DNA from: DUQX01 sp050948825
GTDB taxonomy: Bacteria; Bacillota; Dethiobacteria; DTU022; UBA8154
Length of the DNA stretch: 64,000 bases
NCBI GenBank assembly: GCA_050948825.1
Contig: JBMNEO010000003.1
Span: 310,001 to 374,000, forward strand
Reading direction: 5' to 3'
This document shows, in pieces, positions 8,840 to 18,289 of this stretch. The position numbers and the translations under genes are program-made. Under the pieces are notes generated by a model. That model was not told where the DNA came from. It worked only from the letters and a program-made list of their open reading frames with translations, and did not search any database. Every line of letters begins with the position of its first letter. The first letter of the stretch is position 1.

Positions 8840-10680
8840 CCCGCTCCACCCCCCTGAATGGGGCAATTTTTCAGGCCGCAGCCTGCACAGCCGTTTTCAC
8901 GGCAATCGCCGGTAATTTTTTCTTCAAGAGCTTTTTTATATTCATTAATTAAAAATTGTTTCGAGACTCCGGTCGAAATATGGTCCCAGGGAAGGGGAGC
9001 GGATGTTTCAGGATGAAAATATACATAGTAACCCGGTTCTATCCCTTCTTTTTGAAACGCTTCTTTCCAGAGGGAAAAATCAAAACTATCGCTCCAGGCA
9101 TCCAGTCGGCTTCCCATCCTGAAAGCCCTTTCCAAAACAGGGGCCAGACGCCTGTCCCCCCGGGCAAAAACAGCCTCAAGAAAACTCATCCCGGCTTCAG
9201 ACCAGGTGAAATCTACCCCTTTTATCCCTCTGAGGCTCTGGCGCAACAGTTCCTGGCGTTCCTTGATCAGCTTTAGATCAAGCTGTGGTTCCCACTGAAA
9301 AGGTGTATGCGGTTTGGGAATAAAAGTTGAAGCGCTGATAATTACTTTAAAAGGACGCTTCCTGCCTTTAACCGTTCTGCGCAGTCTGCTTATTTTCCTT
9401 GCCAGCCCGGCTATTTCCAGGAGATCTTCTTCGGTTTCTGTAGGGAGGCCAATCATAAAATAAAGCTTAATGTGCGACCTTCCTGTATTAACCGCCTGGG
9501 CTGCAGCTTCCAGGATATCGTCTTCGGTAACTTGCTTGTTAATTACATTTCTTAAACGCTGTGAACCAGCCTCAGGAGCAAAAGTAACACCTCCAGTCCT
9601 GTTGCGCTGCACCTTATCAGCCAGTTTCAGAGCAAAAACATCAGCTCTCAGTGAAGGGAGGGACAAACTGACATCCTGTTCATGAAATTGCTCCTGAAGC
9701 TCATCAATCAGCTTTTCTATCTGAGAATAATCACTGCTGCTCAAAGAAGATAAGGAAAGTTCCTCGAAACCTGTTTTATTGATAATAGCTGCTGCAAGCT
9801 TCTTTAATTTATCTAAAGAACGCTCGCGAACAGGCCGGTAAGTAAAACCCGCCTGGCAAAAACGGCATCCTCTGGAACATCCCCGAAACAGCTCCAGGGT
9901 TGCCCGGTCATGAACTACCTCCATATAAGGCACAACAAAAGAATCAGGATAAAAGGCGTTCTCCAGGTCGGCAACAGTCCTTTTTTCTATACATAAAGGA
10001 ACTTTTTCTTTTAAAGGCCTGATACCGGAGAAATTTCCCTGGGAATATTCGGGTTCATAAAAAGCAGGGACATATATCCCCGGTATTCGAGCAATTATTT
10101 CAAGAAAATCCTCCCTCTTGACGCAGCCTTTATCTTTCCAGGAAGCATATTCACGGAGTATTACCGGCAATACATCCTCACCATCGCCAAGAACAAAAAA
10201 ATCAAAAAAAGGCGCCAGGGGCTCAGGATTTAAAGCTGCCGGCCCGCCACCAAGGATAAAGGGGTCGGCCTCTTTCCTCTCTGCACTGTACAGGGGGATA
10301 CCGCCCAGATCAAGCATATTTAAAACAGCAGTATAACTCAACTCATACTGCAAACTAAAACCCACGAGGTCAAAGTTTTGCAGAGCGGTATTGCTCTCAA
10401 GGCTGAAAAGGGGTAAATTTTCCCTCCTCAATATTTCTTCCAAATCGGCGCCGGGGGCAAAAACCCTTTCAGCATAAACATCAGGCAACCCGTTAGCCAG
10501 GGCATAGAGGATTTTTAGCCCGAGATGGGACATCCCCACCTCATATAAATCCGGAAAGGCCAGCGCCAATTGAACTTTGATCTGCTCAGGGTTTTTTAAA
10601 ACAGCATTTATTTCCTTCCCCAAATACCTGGCAGGTTTGCGAACTCTTTCCAGAAGGTCTGTTAAATAAAGATTTGGCAA
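8821..10680 (-). CDS. TIGR03960-family B12-binding-like radical SAM protein
   Basis: This is a 619-residue radical SAM protein. The N-terminal third has a cobalamin-binding-like Rossmann region (GFSLQYELSYTAVLNMLDLGG). The radical SAM motif CSRGCRFCQAG lies near residue 265. The C-terminus holds a cluster of six cysteines within about 20 residues, which could hold an extra Fe-S centre. The family is widespread in Firmicutes next to DUF2344 and RNase G genes, but no reaction has been assigned with certainty. The TTG start at 10680 has GAGG 10 bases upstream. There is a 133-base gap to spoIVFB, so it may have its own promoter. Confidence 0.85.
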   Translation of the reverse strand: MPNLYLTDLLERVRKPARYLGKEINAVLKNPEQIKVQLALAFPDLYEVGMSHLGLKILYALANGLPDVYAERVFAPGADLEEILRRENLPLFSLESNTALQNFDLVGFSLQYELSYTAVLNMLDLGGIPLYSAERKEADPFILGGGPAALNPEPLAPFFDFFVLGDGEDVLPVILREYASWKDKGCVKREDFLEIIARIPGIYVPAFYEPEYSQGNFSGIRPLKEKVPLCIEKRTVADLENAFYPDSFVVPYMEVVHDRATLELFRGCSRGCRFCQAGFTYRPVRERSLDKLKKLAAAIINKTGFEELSLSSLSSSDYSQIEKLIDELQEQFHEQDVSLSLPSLRADVFALKLADKVQRNRTGGVTFAPEAGSQRLRNVINKQVTEDDILEAAAQAVNTGRSHIKLYFMIGLPTETEEDLLEIAGLARKISRLRRTVKGRKRPFKVIISASTFIPKPHTPFQWEPQLDLKLIKERQELLRQSLRGIKGVDFTWSEAGMSFLEAVFARGDRRLAPVLERAFRMGSRLDAWSDSFDFSLWKEAFQKEGIEPGYYVYFHPETSAPLPWDHISTGVSKQFLINEYKKALEEKITGDCRENGCAGCGLKNCPIQGGGAGCTTIS

Positions 10681-10813
10681 CCGATTTCAGCCTCATTTAC
10701 AAATTTGTTCCTAATGCATATTCTAGCCAATACTGCTATTGATAAATCCCGATCATTTGTAAACGTTTGCTTTAATATTCGTCACAAAAAAGGAAATTCC
10801 TGTTTGAATATAA

Positions 10814-11710
10814 TTATTTTCGTAATATTCCCCTCAAGGTTATATTCATGCCCTTCTTTAACGCGGCCTCTAATAGCTGACTTTCGGTTAACATTTCCAG
10901 GGTACGGCATGTCCTGTTAAGGACAATTATCTGATGGTATCTGCCCGGTTTAAAATGTTTTAATACTTCGAGCAGGGTTGTATTCTCCAGAGCAACAAGC
11001 TGCTCGCTTTTGAGAACGCTATTCTTTCGCAGGGCTTTTTCTTTGCGTAATAGATAGCGTAAAAAGGTATATATGGCTGTTTTTTGCTCACGCCCCGCAG
11101 CGTAGTACAGAAATACTCCCATCAAGGATAGAGAAAGATGCAAGTAATCTTGAAAAGCCAATAGCAGGCCTGCCGGAAATAAAAGCGCTCCCAGCAGCTT
11201 GCCGCTGGAAACTGTTATCTCCGTAGCCCTGTAAATCCCTATTTTGGGAGTTAATAAAGCCCTGAGGACCCGGCCACCGTCGAGGGGAAGACCAGGAAGC
11301 AGGTTAAAAGCAAAGAGAAAAAAATTTGCATTAAGCAGGAAATTTATCAAGGAACGATCAAGGAAAAGAGGGAATTTATAAAGGCCATGGCTATAGTTTA
11401 ACAAGAAAATAAAAATGACGAGATTGAACAGCGGCCCCGCTCCGGCAACAATAAACTCTTTTTTTGGATACAGCTCAAGGGGGCTTGCCAGATAACCTGC
11501 TCCCCCAAAGGGCATTAGTTCAATTTTATAAATGTCTATCCCATATGCTCTGGCAGTAAGGGTATGGACCAATTCATGGCCTAAAACAAGAACAAAAAGA
11601 AAAAGGGTTTGAACCGGCAACCCCGCTAAAATCCAAAGAGAGATAAAAAGCAAAAAAAAGGGATGAACTGAAATCTCCAGCCGCTTAAATTTTACCACGC
11701 TCCAGCCCAA
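10814..11710 (-). CDS. spoIVFB: Stage IV sporulation site-2 protease SpoIVFB
   Basis: This intramembrane zinc metalloprotease matches SpoIVFB, which cleaves pro-sigma-K in the mother-cell membrane around the forespore. The zinc motif HELVH lies near residue 45 in a hydrophobic segment, and the second metal motif in LPLDGGRVLRAL is near residue 143. At least five membrane segments are visible, followed by a soluble CBS-like tail from about residue 225. Length (298) is close to the Bacillus protein (288). It follows spoIVFA, its inhibitor and anchor. The start is a TTG at 11710, with GGGG 8 bases upstream. Expression is expected from sigma-E by analogy; no promoter was identified here. Confidence 0.9.
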   Translation of the reverse strand: MGWSVVKFKRLEISVHPFFLLFISLWILAGLPVQTLFLFVLVLGHELVHTLTARAYGIDIYKIELMPFGGAGYLASPLELYPKKEFIVAGAGPLFNLVIFIFLLNYSHGLYKFPLFLDRSLINFLLNANFFLFAFNLLPGLPLDGGRVLRALLTPKIGIYRATEITVSSGKLLGALLFPAGLLLAFQDYLHLSLSLMGVFLYYAAGREQKTAIYTFLRYLLRKEKALRKNSVLKSEQLVALENTTLLEVLKHFKPGRYHQIIVLNRTCRTLEMLTESQLLEAALKKGMNITLRGILRK

Positions 11711-11746
11711 AACAAAACCCCTTTCCCCATTGTTCTTTCCTCATCA

Positions 11747-12553
11747 TTATTCTACAATCAGAGAAAGAGGGTCAACAGGCTCGCCCTTTTCCCTAACCTC
11801 AAAATATAGTGACGACCTGCCTTCCTGAGAATTGGGCTTGACTTCTGCAATAACCTGCCCCTGTTTTACTTCATCACCTTCCTGAACCAATACTTCGCTG
11901 AGGTATCCATAACACGTCTCTATTCCCCCGGGATGTTCAAGCAACAGGTAAAACCTGTAGTAAGGATGCTCCCTTATTTCCTTTACAAATCCCGCAGCCG
12001 AAGCCCTGACCTGCTTATCCCCGGGAGCGCTCATCACCAGGCCGTAGCACATTTCCTCCCTCTGCAAGTCCGGATTGTAATTCATACCAAAAGACTTCTC
12101 CACTTCTCCTTCAAAAGGTGTAATAAAACCAGGTTTGACTTCAATCTCACTGCTGCCGGCAGGTCCCATTACAGGAGTGAGCAGACCTGATTCAGGATCC
12201 CCTTCCCACAGGCTCCGAATTACCGGCAATGCTTCCACGCCGATCTCAACAAAATCCATCTTCCACGTTGTAATATACTGGATTTTTTCTATAACCGCAG
12301 TCGAAAAGGGCAGTTTTATTAAAGATAAAAAAAACACAATTATTACAGTTAATACAGCCAGGGTTATCTTAAAAAGCAAAAAACTGTGCATATTCTTTAA
12401 AAAAGAAACTGGAAAGGATTCAAATAAGGAGAGATTATTTCTTTCTAGCTCATCAGAAAACCACCTGTCCCTCTCTTTCTCGTGAGAATAATCCTCTAAA
12501 CGGTTTCTCAAATCAGAAGAAGGGACATTTCTTCTTTTTTTATTAAAGTACAT
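11747..12553 (-). CDS. spoIVFA: SpoIVFA-like M23-fold membrane protein
   Basis: The protein has a basic cytoplasmic N-terminus of about 75 residues, one membrane segment near residues 77-99, and a C-terminal LytM/M23-like domain (AAGFVKEIREHPYYRFYLLLEHPGG and the SSLYFEVREKGEPVDPLSLI ending). The catalytic histidine set of active M23 peptidases is incomplete, as in SpoIVFA, which acts as an inhibitor and tether of SpoIVFB rather than as an enzyme. Position directly before spoIVFB supports the call. The ORF opens at a GTG (12577), but GGGAGGGTG before the ATG at 12553 fixes the start. Length is about 268, against 264 in Bacillus. Confidence 0.87.
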   Translation of the reverse strand: MYFNKKRRNVPSSDLRNRLEDYSHEKERDRWFSDELERNNLSLFESFPVSFLKNMHSFLLFKITLAVLTVIIVFFLSLIKLPFSTAVIEKIQYITTWKMDFVEIGVEALPVIRSLWEGDPESGLLTPVMGPAGSSEIEVKPGFITPFEGEVEKSFGMNYNPDLQREEMCYGLVMSAPGDKQVRASAAGFVKEIREHPYYRFYLLLEHPGGIETCYGYLSEVLVQEGDEVKQGQVIAEVKPNSQEGRSSLYFEVREKGEPVDPLSLIVE

Positions 12554-12615
12554 TTTTGCACCCTCCCAGGATAGCACTGCATGTACATATATATTCCCGG
12601 GGGTATCGCTTTATG

Positions 12616-13719
12616 CTAGAATTGGATCTTATGCCGCCTCATACCTATGTTGAGCACGATCCCGACAGAGAGCATATTCACAAGCATGGCATTGCCGCCG
12701 TAACTCATAAAAGGAAGCGGTATTCCGGTAACCGGCATAATGCTTAAAGTCATACCGATGTTCACCAGTATCTGAAATACCAGCATGGCAGCAACACCGA
12801 CACAGATATAAGCACCAAAGGTATCTTTGGAATAGGAACCGATTTTGAGGATATGATAGATAAGAAGGAAATATAAAAACAGAAGGAAAACAGCTCCCAA
12901 AAAACCTAGCTCCTCCCCCAGCACAGAAAAAATAAAATCCGTATATGGTTCCGGCAAAAACCGCAAACCAGCCTGCGTACCTTGATAAATGCCCTTGCCG
13001 GTTACTCCCCCGGAACCGATAGCGATCATCGATTGCTTTAACTGATAACCATAACCCAACGGATCAAGCTCAGGATTAAAGAAAACCACGAGGCGCATTT
13101 TTTGGTAAGGCAAAAGACGGGTCCATAAAAAAGGTAGAAGGGCAAGGCCTGTGCACACCACAGGTAAAAAATACCTCCAGGATATCCCCGCGAAATAAAG
13201 CATACCAAAAAAAATAACAATAAATACCAGTGCCGTCCCCAGGTCGGGCTGTAAAAATATTAAGACCATCGGAACTAGAACGTGGAAAAGGAAAACCAGC
13301 ATGCTGGAGAAGCTATTCGGTTTATCTTCATAATCCAGCAGCAGAGCAGCAAGGGTGATAATAATAATAAATTTTGCTAACTCCGAAGGCTGGAAATCAA
13401 AAACCCTCAAATCTATCCAGCGGTAGGCTCCCCCGCCTTCACTGCCTATAAAAAGAACCAGACCCAAAAATATCAGATTACAGGCATACAAGTACCATGA
13501 CCAGCGATAGAAATTTATGTAGTCAATACAAAGAACGACGATCATAGCAACCAGCCCGATAAGCATTCCTATAATCTGCTTCCTTACATAATAAAAAGAA
13601 TCATCAAGGCCTATTCCCTGCGATGCGCTGCTGATAATCAGCAGTCCATAAAGACAGAGGATAAACACAATTAATAAAAGCCGGTAGTCTAAATTCTTTA
13701 AAAGACGACGGTCAATCAC
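12616..13719 (-). CDS. rodA: RodA/FtsW-family SEDS peptidoglycan glycosyltransferase
   Basis: This SEDS-family lipid II polymerase of 367 residues has about ten predicted membrane spans. Family segments include FQPSELAKFIIII near residue 113, a QPDLGTALVF motif near 160, and the C-terminal MTLSIMPVTGIPLPFMSYGG. Together with a class B PBP it makes sidewall glycan. It overlaps the PBP2 gene by 8 bases, so the partner is the neighbour, which supports RodA rather than FtsW or SpoVE. The start codon is GTG, inside the end of the PBP gene. Confidence 0.92.
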   Translation of the reverse strand: MIDRRLLKNLDYRLLLIVFILCLYGLLIISSASQGIGLDDSFYYVRKQIIGMLIGLVAMIVVLCIDYINFYRWSWYLYACNLIFLGLVLFIGSEGGGAYRWIDLRVFDFQPSELAKFIIIITLAALLLDYEDKPNSFSSMLVFLFHVLVPMVLIFLQPDLGTALVFIVIFFGMLYFAGISWRYFLPVVCTGLALLPFLWTRLLPYQKMRLVVFFNPELDPLGYGYQLKQSMIAIGSGGVTGKGIYQGTQAGLRFLPEPYTDFIFSVLGEELGFLGAVFLLFLYFLLIYHILKIGSYSKDTFGAYICVGVAAMLVFQILVNIGMTLSIMPVTGIPLPFMSYGGNAMLVNMLSVGIVLNIGMRRHKIQF

Positions 13720-15562
13720 TCGTGATTACTTCCTTCCTGGAGCTATCTGACGGCGTATCACTCTCCGGAGCACCAAAATAATGCTCCACAATTTTACGGA
13801 CAATTGGAATCGATGTGCTCCCGTTTGATTCTCCATGCTTTATGATAACAGCAAAGGCAATCTCGGGGTCCTCCAGCGGCGCGTAACCCACAAAAAGGCT
13901 ATGGGAGGGAATTGCCCCATCTTTGCCGACAACCTGCGCTGTGCCTGTTTTCCCGGCCACCCAAACCGGCAAATCCGCCAGGAGGGCACCCGTTCCCCCG
14001 GAACGGGTAACCAGGGACATCCCTTCCCGGATTATTTCCCAGCTGGTTTCTTTCGCTTCCATGTAAGAAAGAACCTCAGGTTCAGCCATCATTACCGTAG
14101 AACCTTCGCTGTCAACAATTTTTTCTACCAGATAAGGGCGGTAATGGATACCGCCATTGGCGATCATGGCCGCATAATTGGCTAACTGCAGCGGCGTTAT
14201 GCTATGGAAACTCTGGCCGATAGAAGCATCCATCGTCTCAGCGGGGTACCAGGGCTCATCCGGATACAGCTTGCTTTTAAATTCGCGGCTAGCCACAATA
14301 CCGCTTTTTTCGCCAAAGATATCTTTTAAACCCACTACACTGCCAAAACCAAACTGACGGGAATAATATGCTAAAGTGTCAATCCCCTGGCGCAAGCCCA
14401 TTTCATAAAAAAAAATGTTACATGATTTTTGTATGGCCTGCAGAATATTCATCCCCCCGTGGGCGCGGCCATGATAACAGGATTTTGTTGCTCCGTAACG
14501 CGTTATTGTTCCGCCACAGTATACCCGCTCCGTTTTCGAAATAAGATCACCTTCGAGTGCACCCATGGCGCTCACCATTTTGAAAGTTGAACCAACGGGG
14601 TAGTGTTCCTCTATTGTTTTATTTACGAGGGGGCGTAAAGGATTATCTACAAGCCGGGGAAAATCAAGGCGAAAAGTGTTTAGATCATAGAAGGGAGCAC
14701 TGGCCATAGCGAGTATTCGTCCGCAACGGGGATCGAGGACTACCGCTGCAGCCTCTCCAGCATAAAAGTTCCCGCCAGACCGCAAACCCTCAATCACTTC
14801 CAGCAGCGATTGCTCTATCACTTGTTGCAGCTGCAGGTCCAGCGTTAAAAAAAGATTGTTTCCCGGGACGGGCTCCACCCTTTCAAACTCCCTGATAGCC
14901 TGGCCAGTAGAATTTACCTCAACCTGCACACCGCCATCTTCCCCTCTAAGAAAAGGCTCCCAGGCAAGCTCAAGCCCCGACTGTCCTACCAATTCTCCAG
15001 GCTGGTATTCATACCCCAGCCCTGCCCAGTATTCCTTAATCCACTCCTGCACAGTCCCCTCCCCCATATAGCCGAGGACATGGGAGGCGCTACTTTCATA
15101 GTTATAGTTCCGTATCGGCTGGACCTCAATCAGAACACCGGGAAGTTCCAGCCGCTTTTCCGCAATTTTTGATACTATTTCAATATCCACGTCTGTCTTT
15201 AGTCTCACCGGAAGGTAACGGCGGTAATTCTGCAAAAGGATTTTTTCATTTATTTCCTGCTCATCCATCTCGAGCAGCCTTGAAAGGTAGAAGATCGTTT
15301 CATTGCTGTAACCATTACCGAGATCGACCAGGGATACAGTAAAACCGGGTCTGTTTGTTACCAGCTGCTCACCTTTTCTGTCATAAATTTCCCCCCGGGG
15401 AGCAGTAACAGGCATAATCCGCAAGCGGTTATTTTCGGCCCTGTTCCAGTAATAATCATATTGGATTATCTGCAGGTAAGCCAATCTGGAAGAAAGAATA
15501 ATAAAAATTGAAACCACCAGGGTAATGAATACCCTGATTCTTTTTTGCATTGCTTTGCTCAT
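13712..15562 (-). CDS. mrdA: Penicillin-binding protein 2 (class B elongation transpeptidase)
   Basis: This 616-residue class B PBP has one N-terminal membrane anchor (about residues 9-27) and a pedestal domain starting near ENNRLRIMPVTAPRGEIYDR. The transpeptidase domain has the serine in GSTFK near residue 327, the SCN triad near 385 and the KTGTAQ box near 541. It cross-links peptidoglycan made by the RodA encoded downstream. In Bacillus the mreBCD operon continues with minCD before spoIVFA. Here the place of minCD is taken by this PBP and rodA, which makes a complete elongasome block. Confidence 0.94.
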   Translation of the reverse strand: MSKAMQKRIRVFITLVVSIFIILSSRLAYLQIIQYDYYWNRAENNRLRIMPVTAPRGEIYDRKGEQLVTNRPGFTVSLVDLGNGYSNETIFYLSRLLEMDEQEINEKILLQNYRRYLPVRLKTDVDIEIVSKIAEKRLELPGVLIEVQPIRNYNYESSASHVLGYMGEGTVQEWIKEYWAGLGYEYQPGELVGQSGLELAWEPFLRGEDGGVQVEVNSTGQAIREFERVEPVPGNNLFLTLDLQLQQVIEQSLLEVIEGLRSGGNFYAGEAAAVVLDPRCGRILAMASAPFYDLNTFRLDFPRLVDNPLRPLVNKTIEEHYPVGSTFKMVSAMGALEGDLISKTERVYCGGTITRYGATKSCYHGRAHGGMNILQAIQKSCNIFFYEMGLRQGIDTLAYYSRQFGFGSVVGLKDIFGEKSGIVASREFKSKLYPDEPWYPAETMDASIGQSFHSITPLQLANYAAMIANGGIHYRPYLVEKIVDSEGSTVMMAEPEVLSYMEAKETSWEIIREGMSLVTRSGGTGALLADLPVWVAGKTGTAQVVGKDGAIPSHSLFVGYAPLEDPEIAFAVIIKHGESNGSTSIPIVRKIVEHYFGAPESDTPSDSSRKEVITSD

Positions 15563-15599
15563 CTTTTCTCAACCTTAATATAATAAAGTATCAGGTAAA

Positions 15600-16124
15600 T
15601 TATTTAAAAGAGGGATAAAAGAATTGCTTTTGTTCTGCCCGGTAAAACAAAGGATACAGAAACAGCATTAAAATAAAATGATAGATAGCTTTTGGGAGAA
15701 ATAATTTTTCCAGGGAATAATAGAATCCGGTTTCAATACCCCAAAAAAAGTCTGTGAGGAAAAAAACGATAATCTCGTGAAGAAAGGTTGCAAAAAACAC
15801 AGTTATCATAGGTCCAATGATCTGATCCCTGTATATTTCCCTGGATGCCGCTCCAGCCAGGATAGCCACAAGCACCTTCGACAGTGTAAAAAAACCGAGA
15901 GCGGGTCCAAAGAATAGATCCTGGAGGAGGCCGGCAATTAATCCCACTAAAAGCCCCCTGTTTTCACCCCAAAGAAATACAAGGCAAATTACCGCTACCA
16001 GCAGCAAATCAGGAACATTGTCACCATCAAGGAAGAATGACAGAAAAGAACCCTGTAATACAATGATAATAATAAAGATAAAGATCACAATAAGATAAGA
16101 AACGGTATGGGATTTATTATTCAG
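15600..16124 (-). CDS. mreD: Rod shape-determining protein MreD
   Basis: This is a small, very hydrophobic protein of about 175 residues with five to six membrane segments and the family segment GLIAGLLQDLFFGPALGFFTL near residues 62-82. MreD works with MreC in the elongasome. The start is unusual: the ORF can begin at TTG 16139, but that codon abuts the only ribosome-binding site (GGAGGG). The codon 7 bases after the site is a CTG at 16124, so a CTG start is likely. No ATG occurs in the first 90 codons. Confidence 0.88.
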   Translation of the reverse strand: MNNKSHTVSYLIVIFIFIIIIVLQGSFLSFFLDGDNVPDLLLVAVICLVFLWGENRGLLVGLIAGLLQDLFFGPALGFFTLSKVLVAILAGAASREIYRDQIIGPMITVFFATFLHEIIVFFLTDFFWGIETGFYYSLEKLFLPKAIYHFILMLFLYPLFYRAEQKQFFYPSFK

Positions 16125-16192
16125 GTAAGTTCCCTCCAAAATAAATTTAAAGCAGTTTAATTAAATAGCCGTTGTGCAGCCGGTAACCCGGA

Positions 16193-17113
16193 TTATGTTC
16201 CGGATAATATCCCGCCTTTATCATCTTCAGCATCATTTTCTGCCTCAGCCGGCTCCTCTTCTGTTTCACTGATTGTTTCAGTATTATAATCAATAACGAT
16301 AAACACCTCTTCAAGACGGTTGAAATTAACAGCAGGGTCAACGAGCGCCTGCTGCAGCAAACCATACTGATCCTTTTCAACTTCCGTTACATGACCTATA
16401 ACCAGCCCTTTGGGAAACACGTCCCCAAGGCCTGAAGATATAATAACATCACCTGTTTGAATATTCGCGTCCGGAGGCAGATTAACCATCCTCAAAAATT
16501 CGCTTTTTTCTGGATATCCCTCGATTATGCCTATTGAGCCAGGATCCCTGGAACGCTGGACAAGCGCACTTACTGCCCGGCGCGAATCTGTCAGCATTAA
16601 AACCTGAGAAGAGTTTTTGGAAACATAATAAATACTTCCAACCAGCCCCTGGGAAGTAACAACAGCCATATCTTTTTTTACACCATCATTATAGCCCTTA
16701 TTAATAGTAATGGTCTCAAACCAGTAGCTGGGATCCCTTGCTATTACCTCTGCAGGTAAAAGGGGGTACTCTATACTGCTTTTAAAACCAAGCATTTCTC
16801 TTAAACGGTGATTTTCTTTTTGCAGTTCCAGTAATTTATAGCTCAGGGTATCCCCTGCAGCAATCTCTTCCCTGAGCATCGCGTTTTCTTCCAGTACCCT
16901 TTCGTAGTCAAAAATCCCCTGGAAAAAACAATAAGTTTTCTGGCCGATCTTAGAAAAAAACCCCTGCACTGGTGATAGACCTGTTAACAATAGATCCTCG
17001 GCAAAGGTATAGCGGGAGCGAAATACTCCTGTATAATAGATCATGGAAAGCAATACAATGACTAACCCTAATAATCCTATCACTTTCCGGGTAGTTTGAT
17101 TCAACCCCAACAC
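16193..17113 (-). CDS. mreC: Rod shape-determining protein MreC
   Basis: This 306-residue protein has one N-terminal membrane segment (about residues 10-29), a coiled-coil stretch (about 65-105, with FFQGIFDYERVLEENAMLREEI) and the beta-barrel periplasmic-type domain. The late conserved segment is DVFPKGLVIGHVTEVEKD. MreC links MreB to the PBP/RodA machinery. The tail after residue 285 is very acidic (EEEPAEAENDAEDD) and looks disordered, somewhat longer than in the family average. The gene sits 16 bases after mreB. Confidence 0.93.
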   Translation of the reverse strand: MLGLNQTTRKVIGLLGLVIVLLSMIYYTGVFRSRYTFAEDLLLTGLSPVQGFFSKIGQKTYCFFQGIFDYERVLEENAMLREEIAAGDTLSYKLLELQKENHRLREMLGFKSSIEYPLLPAEVIARDPSYWFETITINKGYNDGVKKDMAVVTSQGLVGSIYYVSKNSSQVLMLTDSRRAVSALVQRSRDPGSIGIIEGYPEKSEFLRMVNLPPDANIQTGDVIISSGLGDVFPKGLVIGHVTEVEKDQYGLLQQALVDPAVNFNRLEEVFIVIDYNTETISETEEEPAEAENDAEDDKGGILSGT

Positions 17114-17129
17114 CCTTACATTTATTTAT

Positions 17130-18164
17130 CTAAAAAGACTTCTTAGGAGTAACTGATACCCTTTTCAAAAGTTCTATAGCTGTCAATGCTTTACCCGTTC
17201 CAAGAACTACGCAATCAAGAGGATTTTCAGCAAGGTATACAGGCATACCTGTTTCCTCGATAATAAGTTTGTCCAAACCCTTTAGCAGGGCCCCCCCACC
17301 GGTCATTACGATTCCCTTCTCCATAATATCTGCAGCAAGCTCCGGCGGGGTCCTTTCCAATGTAACTTTGATCGTATCCATGATGGCGGATACCGGCTCC
17401 ATCAGTGCAGATTGAATCTCCCAGGAACCAATGCTCAATATCTTCGGCAACCCGTTCACCAGGTCTCTTCCCCGGATCTCAAGGCTTTCTTCTTCCGCAA
17501 GCCGGTAAGCGGAACCTATTTTTATTTTTACTTCTTCTGCAGTTCGTTCACCAATCATCAAATTGTAGGATTTTTTAATATAATTGATTATAGCCTCATC
17601 CATTTCATCCCCACCGACACGGATTGACTGGCTGTTGACAATACCCCCCAGAGAAATTACCGCAACTTCGGAAGTGCCTCCGCCTACATCTACGATCATA
17701 CTTCCTGTTGGTTCTTCAACAGGCAAGCCCGCTCCAATTGCAGCGGCCATCGGTTCTTCAATTAGAAAAGCCTCTTTTGCCCCGGCCTGTTTGGTCGCAT
17801 CCAATACCGCCCTTTTCTCCACCTCTGTCACCCCTGAAGGAACACAGACCACAACTTGAGGCAGGAAAAGCGCCCTCCGGCGGTAAGATTTAGCTATAAA
17901 ATGACGCAACATGATTTGCGTTACGTCAAAATCAGCTATAACCCCGTCTTTCATAGGCCTGATAGCGATAATATTGCCGGGCGTACGCCCGATCATCCTT
18001 TTTGCCTCTTCCCCAACAGAAAGAATAGCACCTGTATCCCTGCGTATGGCCACAACAGAGGGTTCACGCAACACAATCCCTTTGCCCCTGACATATACCA
18101 AAGTATTGGCGGTACCCAGATCAATGCCAATATTCCTGGAAAACAAACCTGCAAGAAATGCCAT
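17130..18164 (-). CDS. mreB: Actin-like rod shape protein MreB
   Basis: This 344-residue actin homologue polymerises on the inner membrane face and positions wall synthesis. The ATP-site segments are GIDLGTANTLVYVRGKG at the N-terminus, DVGGGTSEVAVISLGG near residue 164 and GGGALLKGLD near 288. It heads mreBCD-PBP2-rodA. Two TATAAT elements lie in the 125-base gap to radC, so this block can be transcribed separately from maf-radC. Mbl and MreBH paralogues cannot be excluded, but the operon supports MreB. Confidence 0.96.
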   Translation of the reverse strand: MAFLAGLFSRNIGIDLGTANTLVYVRGKGIVLREPSVVAIRRDTGAILSVGEEAKRMIGRTPGNIIAIRPMKDGVIADFDVTQIMLRHFIAKSYRRRALFLPQVVVCVPSGVTEVEKRAVLDATKQAGAKEAFLIEEPMAAAIGAGLPVEEPTGSMIVDVGGGTSEVAVISLGGIVNSQSIRVGGDEMDEAIINYIKKSYNLMIGERTAEEVKIKIGSAYRLAEEESLEIRGRDLVNGLPKILSIGSWEIQSALMEPVSAIMDTIKVTLERTPPELAADIMEKGIVMTGGGALLKGLDKLIIEETGMPVYLAENPLDCVVLGTGKALTAIELLKRVSVTPKKSF

Positions 18165-18207
18165 GTATGGCTTTCCCCTTTCTATTCACCATTTTTTGCT
18201 CTGTAGA

Positions 18208-18237
18208 ATTATATCAAACCTTATAAAGCTGGCACAA
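18208..18237 (-). promoter_or_regulatory. Probable mreB promoter
   Basis: On the minus strand, TATAAT (18208-18213) has TG one base upstream (extended -10) and TTGTGC at 18232-18237 with 18-bp spacing. A second extended -10 (TGG then TATAAT) is at 18264-18269, without a clear -35. Confidence 0.5.
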
Positions 18238-18289
18238 GATGATATATTTTCTTCTAAAGGCATATTATACCATAATTTTTCAGAATTAG

